NCBI GenBank assembly: GCA_002383285.1 | Contig: DFXU01000002.1 | Coordinates: 1-64,000, forward strand | DNA: 64,000 bases | DNA from: Caryophanales bacterium UBA4100 | GTDB lineage: Bacteria > Bacillota > Bacilli > Paenibacillales > UBA4045 | Direction: 5' to 3' | Part shown: piece by piece, positions 32,605 to 41,863 of the stretch | Position numbering within the stretch: the first letter of the stretch is position 1 | Layout: each line of letters opens with the position of its first letter | The notes under the pieces: generated by a model | Database searches by the model: none | What the model was told of the DNA's origin: nothing | The model's input: only the letters and a program-made list of their open reading frames with translations | Made by a program: the position numbers and the translations under genes

Positions 32605-33285
32605 GTGACTAATGCACAGATGAATGAGGATTCGATGTGGCGATTTTTCTGGAGCGAGAACTTTTTCTTCTCAAGAGCGATGTTATGGTTATTATTTCTT
32701 ACGAATGCTGGCGGTACGGTATATGGTTACATGTGGTATGGGAATCAGTTGCAGCATACGTATACAACGATGGACCGATGGTTATTGCCCTTCGTTCCGG
32801 ACAGTCCAACAGCGAGCTTGTTCTTTACACTTTCATTGTTCTATATGATCATCGATCGTTCTATTATGCGTGAAGCGAATCACTCGCGAATATATAAAGC
32901 GATTAGAGCTTTTGTTGATGCTTTCGCAATAGTTACGTCAGTCAAGTATGGGATATGGGCAGTTGCTATGATTGCTGCCGGAGGTGCTCAGGGTGACCCC
33001 ATCGTATGGAAGGAATGGATGTTAGTTGTTTCGCACCTTGGTATGGTGGTGCAGGTCATCTTGTTCTCGCGTTACATGCGTTTCGGTCAACTATCAATTG
33101 TGTTTGTCGGGATTTGGGTATTGATTAATGATTATCTCGATTATCATAGTATGATTTACCCGTGGCTACCGAGAATCTTAGAGGATGATTTATCAATAAT
33201 TGAATTTTTCACTGTGTTCTTGAGCATATTCGGATTATTAACAGCGTATGTCATCTATAAATTAAGAGCGAAACGAATTCAATAG
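32605..33285 (+). CDS. DUF1405 membrane protein (YpjA-like)
   Basis: 226 residues with about five hydrophobic segments and the conserved YGYMWYGNQL block near residue 34. B. subtilis ypjA lies at the same place, between qcrC and ypjB. Function unknown. GTG 32605 lies 8 bases after GAAAGGGG. ypjB follows after 59 bases and is probably in the same transcript. Confidence 0.8.
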   Translation: MTNAQMNEDSMWRFFWSENFFFSRAMLWLLFLTNAGGTVYGYMWYGNQLQHTYTTMDRWLLPFVPDSPTASLFFTLSLFYMIIDRSIMREANHSRIYKAIRAFVDAFAIVTSVKYGIWAVAMIAAGGAQGDPIVWKEWMLVVSHLGMVVQVILFSRYMRFGQLSIVFVGIWVLINDYLDYHSMIYPWLPRILEDDLSIIEFFTVFLSIFGLLTAYVIYKLRAKRIQ

Positions 33286-33302
33286 CAAAGATAAGGTCTA
33301 AG

Positions 33303-33346
33303 ATGGGACAAACCTCCATATGATGTGTTGAGGAGGGATGTCCCAT
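33303..33346 (+). promoter_or_regulatory. Hairpin burying the ypjB ribosome site and start codon
   Basis: ATGGGACA (33303-33310) pairs perfectly with TGTCCCAT (33339-33346), and CCTCC (33313-33317) pairs perfectly with GGAGG (33332-33336), with a symmetrical AA/GA internal loop between the two stems and a 14-base loop. GGAGG is the ypjB Shine-Dalgarno site and the last two bases of the outer stem are the A and T of its ATG (33345-33347). No T-run follows, so it is not a terminator. It should repress translation until opened. Confidence 0.75.
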
Positions 33347-34151
33347 GTTGCGTTACTGGTTTCTATTCATTATAAGTATGATGATTGTAATCATGGCTAC
33401 GGGCTGCGTTCAACAATCAAATGGACAAGCAACCGAGTTAGTTATTAGTGAGCACCAAGTGAAGACATTCAAGCTGTTAAATGATTCTGCAGAGTCTATG
33501 TATAGTCACGCTAAGAGTAAAAAGTATGATGAAGCTCGTATCGAGCTGGAACGATTCAGTCATCTCCTTACGACGGTAACCTATGAGGGTATCACTACAT
33601 TAGAGGGTGTCAATGCATTAACACAGACCGTTGTAGCAGCACGTCGAACATACAATAAAGTTCAGATTTCTGAGAAGGATGCATTAATTGCAGCAACACA
33701 ATTACGATTTATTGCCGACGCGTTAACTCACCAGAATAACCCGATGTGGTTAGAATATGAGCCAATATTGAAGCAGGATGCTGAGCTGCTTCAGAGAATG
33801 GTTAAGCTGAATGATGATGTTGGCTCCCTATCGGCTTTCCAGAAGCTTTACAATCATTATCGTATTATTCAGCCATCTGTTATCATAACAAGGGAGGCAG
33901 CTCTTGTAAAGCAGGTTCAGTCATTATTCAACTTCTTAACAGCGGAACTATCGCGCGGGAAAGTCAATTATCAGACCGTAGATCAAGGTCTGAATCACCT
34001 TCCTAATGTGCTGAATGAATTGTTCGGTAAAGCTAGCCAAACCACAGTACCTCTTATGATCGAGCAGAATAATGTGATTTGGACATCCTTCATAGCAACG
34101 ATAATCATCAGTGCATTAGTATATGTGGCATGGAGGAGATATAGGGTGTGA
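33345..34151 (+). CDS. ypjB: Sporulation protein YpjB
   Basis: 268 residues. An N-terminal hydrophobic signal ends in a lipobox-like MATGC near residue 22, and a C-terminal membrane span (FIATIIISALVYVAWRRYRV, near 246-265) is followed by a basic tail, so the body lies outside the membrane. The central part is helical. Synteny with qcrC-ypjA-ypjB of B. subtilis supports the name; there it belongs to the sporulation regulon. Its translation start is enclosed in a hairpin (see 33303-33346). Confidence 0.85.
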   Translation: MLRYWFLFIISMMIVIMATGCVQQSNGQATELVISEHQVKTFKLLNDSAESMYSHAKSKKYDEARIELERFSHLLTTVTYEGITTLEGVNALTQTVVAARRTYNKVQISEKDALIAATQLRFIADALTHQNNPMWLEYEPILKQDAELLQRMVKLNDDVGSLSAFQKLYNHYRIIQPSVIITREAALVKQVQSLFNFLTAELSRGKVNYQTVDQGLNHLPNVLNELFGKASQTTVPLMIEQNNVIWTSFIATIIISALVYVAWRRYRV

Positions 34152-34158
34152 GAACTGT

Positions 34159-35028
34159 TTACTCCATCCTGAATCCCTCACCTAATACATCGTGTACATC
34201 ACTGATGACTAGGAAGGCTTTGGGGTCAACCTCTCGAACTAGAGCCCTCATTCGTCGCATCTCATGACGATAGACAACACAGTAGACGACCTGTTTGGGC
34301 TCTTGTGAGAATGCACCTTTGGCCGGGAATAAGGTTACTCCTCGATCGATCTCTCTTGTAATTGCTGAAGCTATCGCTTCAGAATGATTCGTTATAATTG
34401 TGAAGGCTTTGGCAGCATAAGCTCCCTCCTGAATAAAGTCGATCATCCTTGAAGCAATAAAGACGGTTACCAGAGTGTAGAGTACTTTTTCTTTAGGGAT
34501 ATAGAATAGAGAAGCTGAAATGACAACAACATCCATGATTAGAATGAACTGCCCCATACTCCAACCCCATTTTTTCTGAACGATTCTTGCAATAATATCT
34601 GATCCTCCCGTTGTTGCTCCATATCGGAATACAATTCCCAAACCCGTACCTAATGTCACCCCTGCATATAGTGCTACAAGTAAGTAATCCTCCTGTGTAT
34701 AGAATGGATCTAACCATTGAAATTTGATAGCAACCTCCATCACCCATAAGAATAATGAAAGAGATAGCGTACCGAATATGGTTGACGCCATTGTGAATTT
34801 ACCGAAGACATACCACCCAAGGACGAATAAAGGGATATTCAGTACAAGCGTTGTTATAGATGGAGGAAGGGATAGGGAGTAGTTGAGTAATATTGCGATC
34901 CCTGTGATTCCCCCTTCCATTAATAAGTTTGGGATGATGAAGTAATGCAGACCGAATGCATAGATGGCTGTACCAAGCATGATTGGGAGATAGTGATTAA
35001 ATAAGCCTTTTAGAATCGATTTAAGCAT
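34159..35028 (-). CDS. YitT family membrane protein (DUF161 + DUF2179)
   Basis: 289 residues. The first 200 hold five or six membrane spans of the YitT_membrane type (PNLLMEGGITGIAILLNY, GATTGGSDIIARI). The C-terminal soluble DUF2179 domain includes DRGVTLFPAKGAFSQ and DPKAFLVISDVHDVLGEGF. Function not established. ATG at 35028 lies 8 bases after GGAG on the minus strand; a GTG at 35037 overlaps that site. It converges on ypjB with 7 bases between the stops and I see no terminator there. Confidence 0.85.
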   Translation of the reverse strand: MLKSILKGLFNHYLPIMLGTAIYAFGLHYFIIPNLLMEGGITGIAILLNYSLSLPPSITTLVLNIPLFVLGWYVFGKFTMASTIFGTLSLSLFLWVMEVAIKFQWLDPFYTQEDYLLVALYAGVTLGTGLGIVFRYGATTGGSDIIARIVQKKWGWSMGQFILIMDVVVISASLFYIPKEKVLYTLVTVFIASRMIDFIQEGAYAAKAFTIITNHSEAIASAITREIDRGVTLFPAKGAFSQEPKQVVYCVVYRHEMRRMRALVREVDPKAFLVISDVHDVLGEGFRME

Positions 35029-35093
35029 CTCGTGCACTCCTTAAAGTTGACGGTGTTTGCTATGAGTGTTACTTGTGGGATATTTGCAAGAAA

Positions 35094-35121
35094 TTGAAGT
35101 TGTATACCTTGCTAGTATAAT
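35094..35121 (+). promoter_or_regulatory. Candidate sigma-A promoter of the ypjD-dapB unit
   Basis: TTGAAG (35094-35099), 16-base spacer, TATAAT (35116-35121), about 120 bp before ypjD in the divergent gap with yitT. Confidence 0.5.
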
Positions 35122-35241
35122 CAATTGCTCACCAATCCAACAAGCAAATCCATCATTGTGTTCAAAGCATCTTTAAGTTAACATGGATATTGTACTGAAT
35201 GCATGTAGCTTGGAAGTTGAGATCATGGAAGGAATAAAGCT

Positions 35242-35577
35242 ATGTCAGAAAAATCAATGCAGCATATGCAACAGGAAGTAGATCAATACATATCGCAATT
35301 TAAAGAAGGCTACTTCGCGCCATTGTCTATGCTTGCTCGTATGACTGAAGAGGTTGGAGAGCTGGCAAGAGAGGTTAATCATCTCTATGGTGAGAAACCT
35401 AAGAAGGCTACAGAAGCTGATAATTCCATTGAGCTGGAGCTTGGAGATATTCTGTTCATTACGATCTGCTTTGCTAACTCATTAGGGGTTGATCTAGGTG
35501 AATCGTTCGATCAAGTGATGCAGAAATTCCAAACGAGGGATAAGAATCGTTGGACGCCTATTAACACAGAATCGTAG
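35242..35577 (+). CDS. ypjD: MazG-type nucleotide pyrophosphohydrolase (YpjD)
   Basis: 111 residues, a single all-alpha MazG domain. The metal-binding motif is TEEVGELAREV (EExxE, near 31-41) with ELGDILF (ExxD, near 66-72) downstream. It removes pyrophosphate from non-canonical or damaged NTPs. In B. subtilis ypjD also precedes dapB. GGAAGGAA precedes the ATG. Confidence 0.88.
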   Translation: MSEKSMQHMQQEVDQYISQFKEGYFAPLSMLARMTEEVGELAREVNHLYGEKPKKATEADNSIELELGDILFITICFANSLGVDLGESFDQVMQKFQTRDKNRWTPINTES

Positions 35578-35634
35578 TGAGCTTCATATGCTGTATCATC
35601 AACCTTCGTTAAATTGGAAGGAGGGTGGTTGTAT

Positions 35635-36150
35635 ATGGACGGGAAATATTACATTCAAAAGGCATATGAATCTATCATTCGACAGGACTTCGAGCAGGCC
35701 ATTGAATCGTTCGAGAAGGCAGTTTCTCTCGAGCCAATTAATGCATTCTATCGTTATAGCCTATCCATCACGTATGCACGTAGTAATAAGCTGAGCAAGG
35801 CTATTGAGCACGCAGAAGAAGCTTGTCGCCTTGCATCTCAACCAGATAATTACTTATTGCATCTGAATACGCTCAAAGCCAAAAGCCTGCTTCTACAAGC
35901 AGAGCAATGGTTATATAAAGATCATCAACGATTGGGTGAAGCCGAAGCTTTGTTGAAGCTTGCCATTCAGCTGGATCCGTTATCACTAGAAGCACTTCTC
36001 ATGCTGGCGCTAGCCTATGGGATCCAAGAACGATATAATGAGGCTGTCTTCATCTTGATGGAAGCATCCAAATTAGACCCGCAGCATGCAGAAGTTAAGC
36101 AGCTTCTTACTGACTATGAATTAATGATGCAGAAGCATAAGTACAATTAA
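35635..36150 (+). CDS. Tetratricopeptide repeat protein
   Basis: 171 residues made almost wholly of TPR-like helical pairs: QDFEQAIESFEKAVSLEP, KLSKAIEHAEEACRLA, RLGEAEALLKLAIQLDP and RYNEAVFILMEASKLDP. Such repeats bind proteins; the partner is unknown. No signal or membrane segment. ATG 35635 follows AAGGAGGG by 9 bases; an earlier in-frame TTG lies in that site. It is not in the B. subtilis ypjD-dapB interval and is a lineage insertion. Confidence 0.8.
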   Translation: MDGKYYIQKAYESIIRQDFEQAIESFEKAVSLEPINAFYRYSLSITYARSNKLSKAIEHAEEACRLASQPDNYLLHLNTLKAKSLLLQAEQWLYKDHQRLGEAEALLKLAIQLDPLSLEALLMLALAYGIQERYNEAVFILMEASKLDPQHAEVKQLLTDYELMMQKHKYN

Positions 36151-36204
36151 TCTTAGGTTATATATCCAAGAACTTAGACGGAGAAAGGATTTCGGTGAAT
36201 ATTC

Positions 36205-37011
36205 ATGTCAGAGCAACGAATTCGCGTAATTGTAACAGGAGCAGGTGGTCGCATGGGGCGAGAGGTCGTTCGGATGGTTATGGATGACCCAGAATTGATG
36301 CTTGTCGCAGCTGTTGATCCTACTAATGTTGGAATTGATGCTGGTAAGCTTATTGGAACAGAGCCGTGTGGCGTTATTGTCTCTGATGATTTGGAGCTCT
36401 CACTTGTAGAATCTAGGGCAGATGTAATGGTGGATTTCACAACCCCACATACAGTATTGATGAATACCAAGCTAGCTATCCGTCATGGAGTGAGACCTGT
36501 CATCGGAACGACAGGATTCTCTCCGAGTGAGATCGAAGAGCTGGACAAGCTTAGTCTGGAGAAGGGGATTGGTGGAATCATCGCGCCAAACTTCTCAATT
36601 GGTGCTATTCTTATGATGAAGTTCGCTGCACAAGCATCTAAGTACTTCCCAGATCTCGAAATTATAGAATATCACGGAGATCAGAAGCTGGATGCACCAT
36701 CTGGTACTGCTGTAAAAACGGCAGAATTAATCTCAGAAGTGCGCAAGGAGCATCGGCAGGGTAATCCTATAGAGCATGAAACGATCGATGGATCTCGTGG
36801 CGGTTATTATAATGGTTTTCGCATTCATAGTGTTCGTCTACCTGGAGTATTTGCTCAGCAAGAGGTTATACTTGGCGGGTTCGGTCAATCTTTGAAAATT
36901 CGACATGACTCTTATGATCGAGCTGCATATATGCCAGGTGTTAATGTAGCAGTGAAGAAGTCTATGGAGCTAACAGGTATCGTATACGGCTTTGAACATT
37001 TTATTGATTAA
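36205..37011 (+). CDS. dapB: 4-hydroxy-tetrahydrodipicolinate reductase
   Basis: 268 residues. NAD(P)H-dependent step of lysine, diaminopimelate and dipicolinate synthesis. VTGAGGRMGREVV near residue 11 binds the nucleotide, VIGTTGFSP is the conserved mid-block, and EYHGDQKLDAPSGTA (near 155-170) carries the catalytic His/Lys pair (most relatives have EMHHxxKxDAPSGTA). The ribosome site is weak (GGTGAA, 5 bases before ATG). Confidence 0.96.
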   Translation: MSEQRIRVIVTGAGGRMGREVVRMVMDDPELMLVAAVDPTNVGIDAGKLIGTEPCGVIVSDDLELSLVESRADVMVDFTTPHTVLMNTKLAIRHGVRPVIGTTGFSPSEIEELDKLSLEKGIGGIIAPNFSIGAILMMKFAAQASKYFPDLEIIEYHGDQKLDAPSGTAVKTAELISEVRKEHRQGNPIEHETIDGSRGGYYNGFRIHSVRLPGVFAQQEVILGGFGQSLKIRHDSYDRAAYMPGVNVAVKKSMELTGIVYGFEHFID

Positions 37012-37077
37012 AAAATCAATTATATAATCAAATACTCGCTGCTTCAATAATAGGTGGGTTTAACAGGGAGTGTCCTA

Positions 37078-37497
37078 ATGATGAATATAGCTCTGGTTGC
37101 GCATGATCGCAAAAAAGACGAGATGGTTAACTTTGTAATTGCATATGAACATGTCTTTGTGCGCCATTCCTTATATGCTACTGGAACAACTGGTTTACGA
37201 ATTATGGAACAAACCGGCCTAACGATAACTAGATTTATGTCAGGCCCACTTGGTGGCGATCAACAAATCGGCGCAATGGTAGCTAAGAATGAAATGGATT
37301 TAATTGTATTCTTGCGGGACCCATTAATGGCACAGCCCCATGAGCCAGATATAAGTGCATTATTGAGGTTATGTGATGTACAAGGTATTCCACTAGCTAC
37401 CAATGTGGCAACAGCTGAAATTCTGATTAAAGCGCTTGATCGTGGTGATTTTGCATGGAGAGAGCTTGTACATAAATATAAGCCAGGTGAAGTATGA
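37078..37497 (+). CDS. mgsA: Methylglyoxal synthase
   Basis: 139 residues. Converts dihydroxyacetone phosphate to methylglyoxal and phosphate, a glycolytic bypass. [34 protein letters not shown] (phosphate loop) and [20 protein letters not shown] contain the catalytic residues. ATG 37078 follows AGGGAGTG. It overlaps bshB1, a bacillithiol gene, by 4 bases; bacillithiol helps remove methylglyoxal, so the pairing is functionally sensible. Confidence 0.96.
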   Translation: MMNIALVAHDRKKDEMVNFVIAYEHVFVRHSLYATGTTGLRIMEQTGLTITRFMSGPLGGDQQIGAMVAKNEMDLIVFLRDPLMAQPHEPDISALLRLCDVQGIPLATNVATAEILIKALDRGDFAWRELVHKYKPGEV

Positions 37498-38198
37498 TGA
37501 ATTCACATTCCCTTGATATTCTGGTGTTCGGTGCACATCCGGATGATGCAGAAATTGGCATGGGTGCAACGATATATAAGCATACTAAGGCAGGTCGACA
37601 AGTCGGGATGTGTGATTTAACTCACGCTGAGATGTCTTCTAATGGAACAGTAGAAACCCGTATACAAGAAGCTAATCTTGCATCAACTATTCTTGGACTT
37701 GCTACTAGAACAAACTTAGGGTTACCTGACCGAGGCTTGTTCATGAATGCGGAGACGATACAATTAATTACGCTAGAAATTCGTAAGCATCGACCACGAA
37801 TCGTATTCGCTCCTTATTGGATAGATCGCCATCCAGACCACGTGATGTGCAGTAAGCTAGTGGATGAAGCGATATTTAATGCAAAGCTGCGCAATTATTT
37901 GCCTGATGTAGCTCCTGTAAGGGTGGAGAAATTATATTATTATTATATTAATGATCTTGATGAGCCTCAGCTCATTGTGGACGTGTCAGAGGAATATGAT
38001 ATTAAGATGAGAGCACTTCAAGCTTATAAAACCCAGTTCGAGTCAGCGAGTGCAGAATTAAATTCCGTTCCAACACCGATTAATCAAGGTTTTCTAGAAC
38101 GTATTGAGGCTCAAGGTAAGATATTAGGTCAGAAGGTCAGCTGTACATATGCAGAAGGATTTGCGAGTAAATCGCCTGTTCAAATAGATTTATTCTAA
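37494..38198 (+). CDS. bshB1: Bacillithiol biosynthesis deacetylase BshB1
   Basis: 234 residues, LmbE-like zinc deacetylase. [11 protein letters not shown] near residue 13 and RHPDH near 117 bind zinc. It removes the acetyl group from N-acetylglucosaminyl-malate, the product of Bsh[10 protein letters not shown] and the C-terminal [12 protein letters not shown] match the BshB1 subtype. It begins in an ATGATG overlap with mgsA and precedes bshA by 25 bases. Confidence 0.95.
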   Translation: MMNSHSLDILVFGAHPDDAEIGMGATIYKHTKAGRQVGMCDLTHAEMSSNGTVETRIQEANLASTILGLATRTNLGLPDRGLFMNAETIQLITLEIRKHRPRIVFAPYWIDRHPDHVMCSKLVDEAIFNAKLRNYLPDVAPVRVEKLYYYYINDLDEPQLIVDVSEEYDIKMRALQAYKTQFESASAELNSVPTPINQGFLERIEAQGKILGQKVSCTYAEGFASKSPVQIDLF

Positions 38199-38223
38199 CG
38201 AATATGAGAGAAGGTACCAAGCT

Positions 38224-39381
38224 ATGCTCAAAATTGGAATTACTTGTTACCCTTCATTGGGTGGATCAGGTGTAGTTGCTACCGAGCTTGGAAAGCTCTT
38301 AGCTGAAAAGGGACATCAGGTCCATTTTATTACGCATAACATGCCATTTCGACTGGGACAATACCAGAAGAATATATTCTATCATGAAGTAGATGTGAAT
38401 GATTATTCCGTTTTTCGTTACCCACCCTACGATCTGTCTCTTGCAAGCAAGCAAGCACAGGTCGCGAAGATGCAAGAGCTTGATATCCTACATGTGCATT
38501 ATGCTGTGCCGCATGCGATCTGCGCATATCTTGCCAAGCAAATGGTGGGAGACCATCTTAAGGTAGTTACAACTTTACATGGTACGGATATAACAGTACT
38601 TGCGCAGGATGAATCACTCAGTGATTTGATACGATTAGCTATCAATGAGAGCGATGCAGTAACTGCTGTTTCGAACGACCTGATCCAAGAAACTCGCCGA
38701 GCACTTGGAATCGTAAAGCCTATCGATTTAGTATATAACTTCGTGGACAAGAGAGTTTATTACCCGCGTGGCTGTGATATATTGAGAACGGAATATGCCG
38801 AGCCTCACGAGAAAATCCTAATGCACATATCTAATTTCCGCCCTGTCAAAAGGGTGGGAGATGTCATCGATATCTTCGCGAAAGTTAACGAAAAAATCCC
38901 ATCACGACTTCTATTAGTCGGAGAAGGTACAGAATTGCATAAAATTTGTAATCGAGTTAAGGAATTAGGACTTCAGAATCGGGTTGCTTTCCTAGGAAAG
39001 CAGGATGAAGTCGCTCAGATTATCTCCCTAGCCGATATTATGCTGCTGCCTTCTGAGAAGGAAAGCTTCGGGTTAGTTGCGTTGGAGGCGATGGCCTGTG
39101 GAGTGCCTACGGTTGCATCTAATGCAGGCGGAATCCCTGAATTAGTCACGCATGGGCGAACGGGATATCTGGCTCCGGTGGGTGATACGGATCTCATGAG
39201 TGAATATGTGATTCAATTATTATCCGATGAAGCACTATATCAAAGCTTCTCAGATGCATGTGTGGATACCGCACAATCACAATTCTGTGTTAAGCAATTG
39301 ACGGAGCAATATGAGCAAATCTATTATCGGATATTAGGACGGACTGCCAGGATCGAAGAACCTGCGTGCACTTCACAATAA
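38224..39381 (+). CDS. bshA: N-acetyl-alpha-D-glucosaminyl L-malate synthase BshA
   Basis: 385 residues, GT4 glycosyltransferase. First step of bacillithiol synthesis: UDP-GlcNAc plus malate. N-terminal [19 protein letters not shown] binds the sugar nucleotide; [11 protein letters not shown] and [17 protein letters not shown] (the EX7E block) are typical. The third bacillithiol gene, bshC, is not in the window. A hairpin element lies after the stop. Confidence 0.95.
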   Translation: MLKIGITCYPSLGGSGVVATELGKLLAEKGHQVHFITHNMPFRLGQYQKNIFYHEVDVNDYSVFRYPPYDLSLASKQAQVAKMQELDILHVHYAVPHAICAYLAKQMVGDHLKVVTTLHGTDITVLAQDESLSDLIRLAINESDAVTAVSNDLIQETRRALGIVKPIDLVYNFVDKRVYYPRGCDILRTEYAEPHEKILMHISNFRPVKRVGDVIDIFAKVNEKIPSRLLLVGEGTELHKICNRVKELGLQNRVAFLGKQDEVAQIISLADIMLLPSEKESFGLVALEAMACGVPTVASNAGGIPELVTHGRTGYLAPVGDTDLMSEYVIQLLSDEALYQSFSDACVDTAQSQFCVKQLTEQYEQIYYRILGRTARIEEPACTSQ

Positions 39382-39388
39382 CGATTAG

Positions 39389-39420
39389 GGAACAAGCGAA
39401 TTTATGTATCATTTGTTCTT
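39389..39420 (+). repeat. Copy 2 of the 32-base hairpin element
   Basis: GGAACAAGCGA (39389-39399) and TTTGTTCTT (39412-39420), with AAT/ATT pairing inside. The outer sequences match copy 1 at 3003-3034, and both follow a stop codon closely. Its role is unknown. Confidence 0.5.
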
Positions 39421-39437
39421 AATGAAGGTGATGTATA

Positions 39438-40739
39438 TTGTTGACGAATCATCAAATTGAAGAGCAAGCAGCTTATATTGTAAAGAAGCTAAGCAATCAT
39501 CAATATGCAGCTTATTGGGTTGGTGGGTTTGTTAGAGACCGTCTACTTGGTCGTGCAACACACGACATAGATATTGCGACGTCAGCTAAGCCAGAGCAGG
39601 TTATGTCTTTGTTTGAACGTTGTAAGCCAACTGGTCTCCAGCACGGTACGGTATTGGTCATTGTAGAAGGTACACCCTTCGAGGTAACTACATTCCGGCA
39701 GGAAACGAGCTATGAGAATTATCGTCGACCCGCTGAGGTTACCTTTATTCAAGATATAGAAGGTGATTTAAGCCGTAGAGATTTTACGATGAATGCAATG
39801 GCCATTGATCAAGATGGTGTATTAATTGATCCCTTCGGAGGTCAAGACGATCTTCGAAAGGGTATTCTTCGTTGTGTAGGAGACCCATACCTACGGTTTG
39901 GTGAGGATGCATTGCGTATGATGAGATGCATTCGATTCGCTGCTGAATACCATCTAACGATTGAGGAAGTGACATGGAACGCTTTGTTGACACAGGCGCC
40001 CTTGTTATCACACATTGCAATGGAACGCATCAGAATTGAGCTCGAACGAATTGTGATGGGTAGCGATTGTGGTCGTGGTCTACATCTATTTGTTGATAGC
40101 GGCTTATTCCGACATTTCAAATCAGCAATTCATCTTAACTTTGAGCTAGTGAGCAATATGAAGCAAGATGAATTGACGATATGGCTCTCACGCCTAGCGG
40201 AGCCAAGTACACGCTTTGCATTGTTGTTCCTAATACTTGGGACAAGCTCAGAAGAGGCTTTAGCAGCGATGCGAATACTTACGTTTGCAAATCAGAGGTT
40301 TACAGAAACCAGTGACATCTTGTTATTCCATGAATGGTTCATGCATGAAATGGATAGCATGGTTGAGAGCTCAGAGTTGGTTCGGATATTGACAATAGGA
40401 AGCTTGAGATTTGGAATACATATATCCAGATTATGGCTGCATCTTATTATTGAAGTCAACGAGCTGATGATCGAGATGTTTCAATATCGTGCTGAGTGGC
40501 TACAACTGGCATCACAAGGTGAGAATTGGTTGCTCAAGCTTCCCGTTACTCGCTTGCAGGATATGAACATCAACGGTGCTGAATTGCTCAAGCTGGGCTT
40601 TAAGCCAGGTCCACAAATTGGACAGCTGTTGAATGCTCTATTAGAGGAAGTTGCATTAGGGATAATTGAGAATGATAAGAATCAGCTTAAGCATAGGGCA
40701 GATCAGCTTAAGGTTGGGAAGAGTGGACATTATGAATGA
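39438..40739 (+). CDS. cca: CCA tRNA nucleotidyltransferase
   Basis: 433 residues. Adds or repairs the 3' CCA end of tRNAs. Nucleotidyltransferase motif VGGFVRDRLLGRATHDIDIAT near residues 29-50 (two metal aspartates in DID, quoted in part), RRDFTMNAMA near 116 and the template region DPFGGQDDLRKG then EDALRMMRCIRFA. TTG 39438 lies 6 bases after AAGGTGA; TTG 39441 is an alternative. Overlaps birA by 8 bases, as in B. subtilis. Confidence 0.95.
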   Translation: MLTNHQIEEQAAYIVKKLSNHQYAAYWVGGFVRDRLLGRATHDIDIATSAKPEQVMSLFERCKPTGLQHGTVLVIVEGTPFEVTTFRQETSYENYRRPAEVTFIQDIEGDLSRRDFTMNAMAIDQDGVLIDPFGGQDDLRKGILRCVGDPYLRFGEDALRMMRCIRFAAEYHLTIEEVTWNALLTQAPLLSHIAMERIRIELERIVMGSDCGRGLHLFVDSGLFRHFKSAIHLNFELVSNMKQDELTIWLSRLAEPSTRFALLFLILGTSSEEALAAMRILTFANQRFTETSDILLFHEWFMHEMDSMVESSELVRILTIGSLRFGIHISRLWLHLIIEVNELMIEMFQYRAEWLQLASQGENWLLKLPVTRLQDMNINGAELLKLGFKPGPQIGQLLNALLEEVALGIIENDKNQLKHRADQLKVGKSGHYE

Positions 40740-41697
40740 CTTGATCATACAGCACTTCGCAAGTAAGCCAGAACAATATATATCTGGAGAGCAATTAAGT
40801 CAATCTCTTCAATGTTCAAGAACGGCAGTTTGGAAGCATATTCAAGAGCTGAGAAAGCTGGGCTATCGATTTGAATCAAGTCCTCGCAAAGGATATAAGC
40901 TCATACAGAAGCCAGAAGTGCTTCGTGCGGTTGAGCTAATACCGGCATGTAATTCTAGCTCGCTAGGACATCATATTCATCTCTACGATCAGCTTGAGTC
41001 AACGCAGACTGAAGCACATCGCCTCGTATCTACTGGTGCTGGTCATGGAACATTGGTTGTTGCTGAGCAGCAAACCTCTGGTCGAGGACGAATGGGACGT
41101 TCTTGGCACTCGCCAGCAGGTCTGGGAATATGGATGAGTCTCATTGTTACACCACAAATCACGCTAACATTTGCACCGCAAATCACTCTCCTAACTGCAG
41201 TAGCGCTCTGCAGGACGATCAGGAAAGTCGTCCAGGTGGATGTAGGTATAAAGTGGCCGAATGATTTGTTGATTGGTAATAAGAAGATCAGCGGAATTCT
41301 AGTAGAATCAAGTGGAGAGGATGAGCGTATCCGATACATGGTCATTGGTGTTGGTATCAGCTGTAATCTTCGCACCGAGGATTACCCGCTTGAACTCCGA
41401 GATAAAGCAACTTCACTCTATATCGAATCCGGTAAAGTTGTCGATCGAACGAAGCTGATCGCAGCTTTTCTGCATCAATTTGAAGAATTGTATGATTTGT
41501 ACTTAGAGCAGGGATTCGCGCCTATCCGTACGCTATGGGAATCGTTAACGGTATCCCTTCATAAGCCGATTACGCTAACGAATAGCCAAGGGCGGATTGA
41601 AGGAAAGATGTTAGGTATAGATGATATGGGCGCTCTGATTGTTCAACAGTTGGATGGAAGTGAAGTTCATATTTATTCTGGCGAAACGAATATATAG
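40732..41697 (+). CDS. birA: Biotin-protein ligase / biotin repressor BirA
   Basis: 321 residues. An N-terminal winged helix (about 15-60, SGEQLSQSLQCSRTAVWKHI) binds DNA. The ligase domain has SGRGRMGRSWHSPAG (biotinyl-AMP loop near 110-124), KWPNDLLIGNKKISGIL near 178 and GVGISCNL. It attaches biotin to carboxylase carrier proteins and represses biotin genes. The longer frame from 40666 lies within cca and is rejected. No biotin operator was seen nearby. Confidence 0.95.
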   Translation: MNDLIIQHFASKPEQYISGEQLSQSLQCSRTAVWKHIQELRKLGYRFESSPRKGYKLIQKPEVLRAVELIPACNSSSLGHHIHLYDQLESTQTEAHRLVSTGAGHGTLVVAEQQTSGRGRMGRSWHSPAGLGIWMSLIVTPQITLTFAPQITLLTAVALCRTIRKVVQVDVGIKWPNDLLIGNKKISGILVESSGEDERIRYMVIGVGISCNLRTEDYPLELRDKATSLYIESGKVVDRTKLIAAFLHQFEELYDLYLEQGFAPIRTLWESLTVSLHKPITLTNSQGRIEGKMLGIDDMGALIVQQLDGSEVHIYSGETNI

Positions 41698-41714
41698 TTT
41701 TTATTGTCAAGGTT

Positions 41715-41723
41715 TGTTATAAT
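41715..41723 (+). promoter_or_regulatory. Extended -10 promoter element before panB
   Basis: TGTTATAAT at 41715-41723 (TGn plus TATAAT). The -35 region is poor. Predicted start near 41730, giving a 225-base leader. Confidence 0.5.
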
Positions 41724-41799
41724 AACGATATGAGGCGATATCTAATTTCCCGAATCGCACTCCACATGTAATAATGCTTCATACAACCACATAGTTCAT

Positions 41800-41838
41800 G
41801 GATTCTGCTCTGAGCCGTAAGGACCGAGACAGATAATC
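41800..41838 (+). promoter_or_regulatory. pan-type RNA motif (candidate riboswitch) upstream of panBCD
   Basis: GATT-CTG-CTC (41801-41810) pairs with GAG-a-CAG-at-AATC (41826-41838), leaving a bulged A and a bulged AT on the 3' side, around the loop TGAGCCGTAAGGACC (41811-41825). A hairpin with bulged A residues ahead of pantothenate genes is the described pan RNA motif of Firmicutes. The match is by structure and location, from memory. The 5' strand (41800-41809) can instead pair with 41859-41868 (see terminator entry), so the hairpin can control the downstream terminator. Ligand not known. Confidence 0.75.
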
Positions 41839-41863
41839 AAACAACATAAACGAATTCAAGTAG

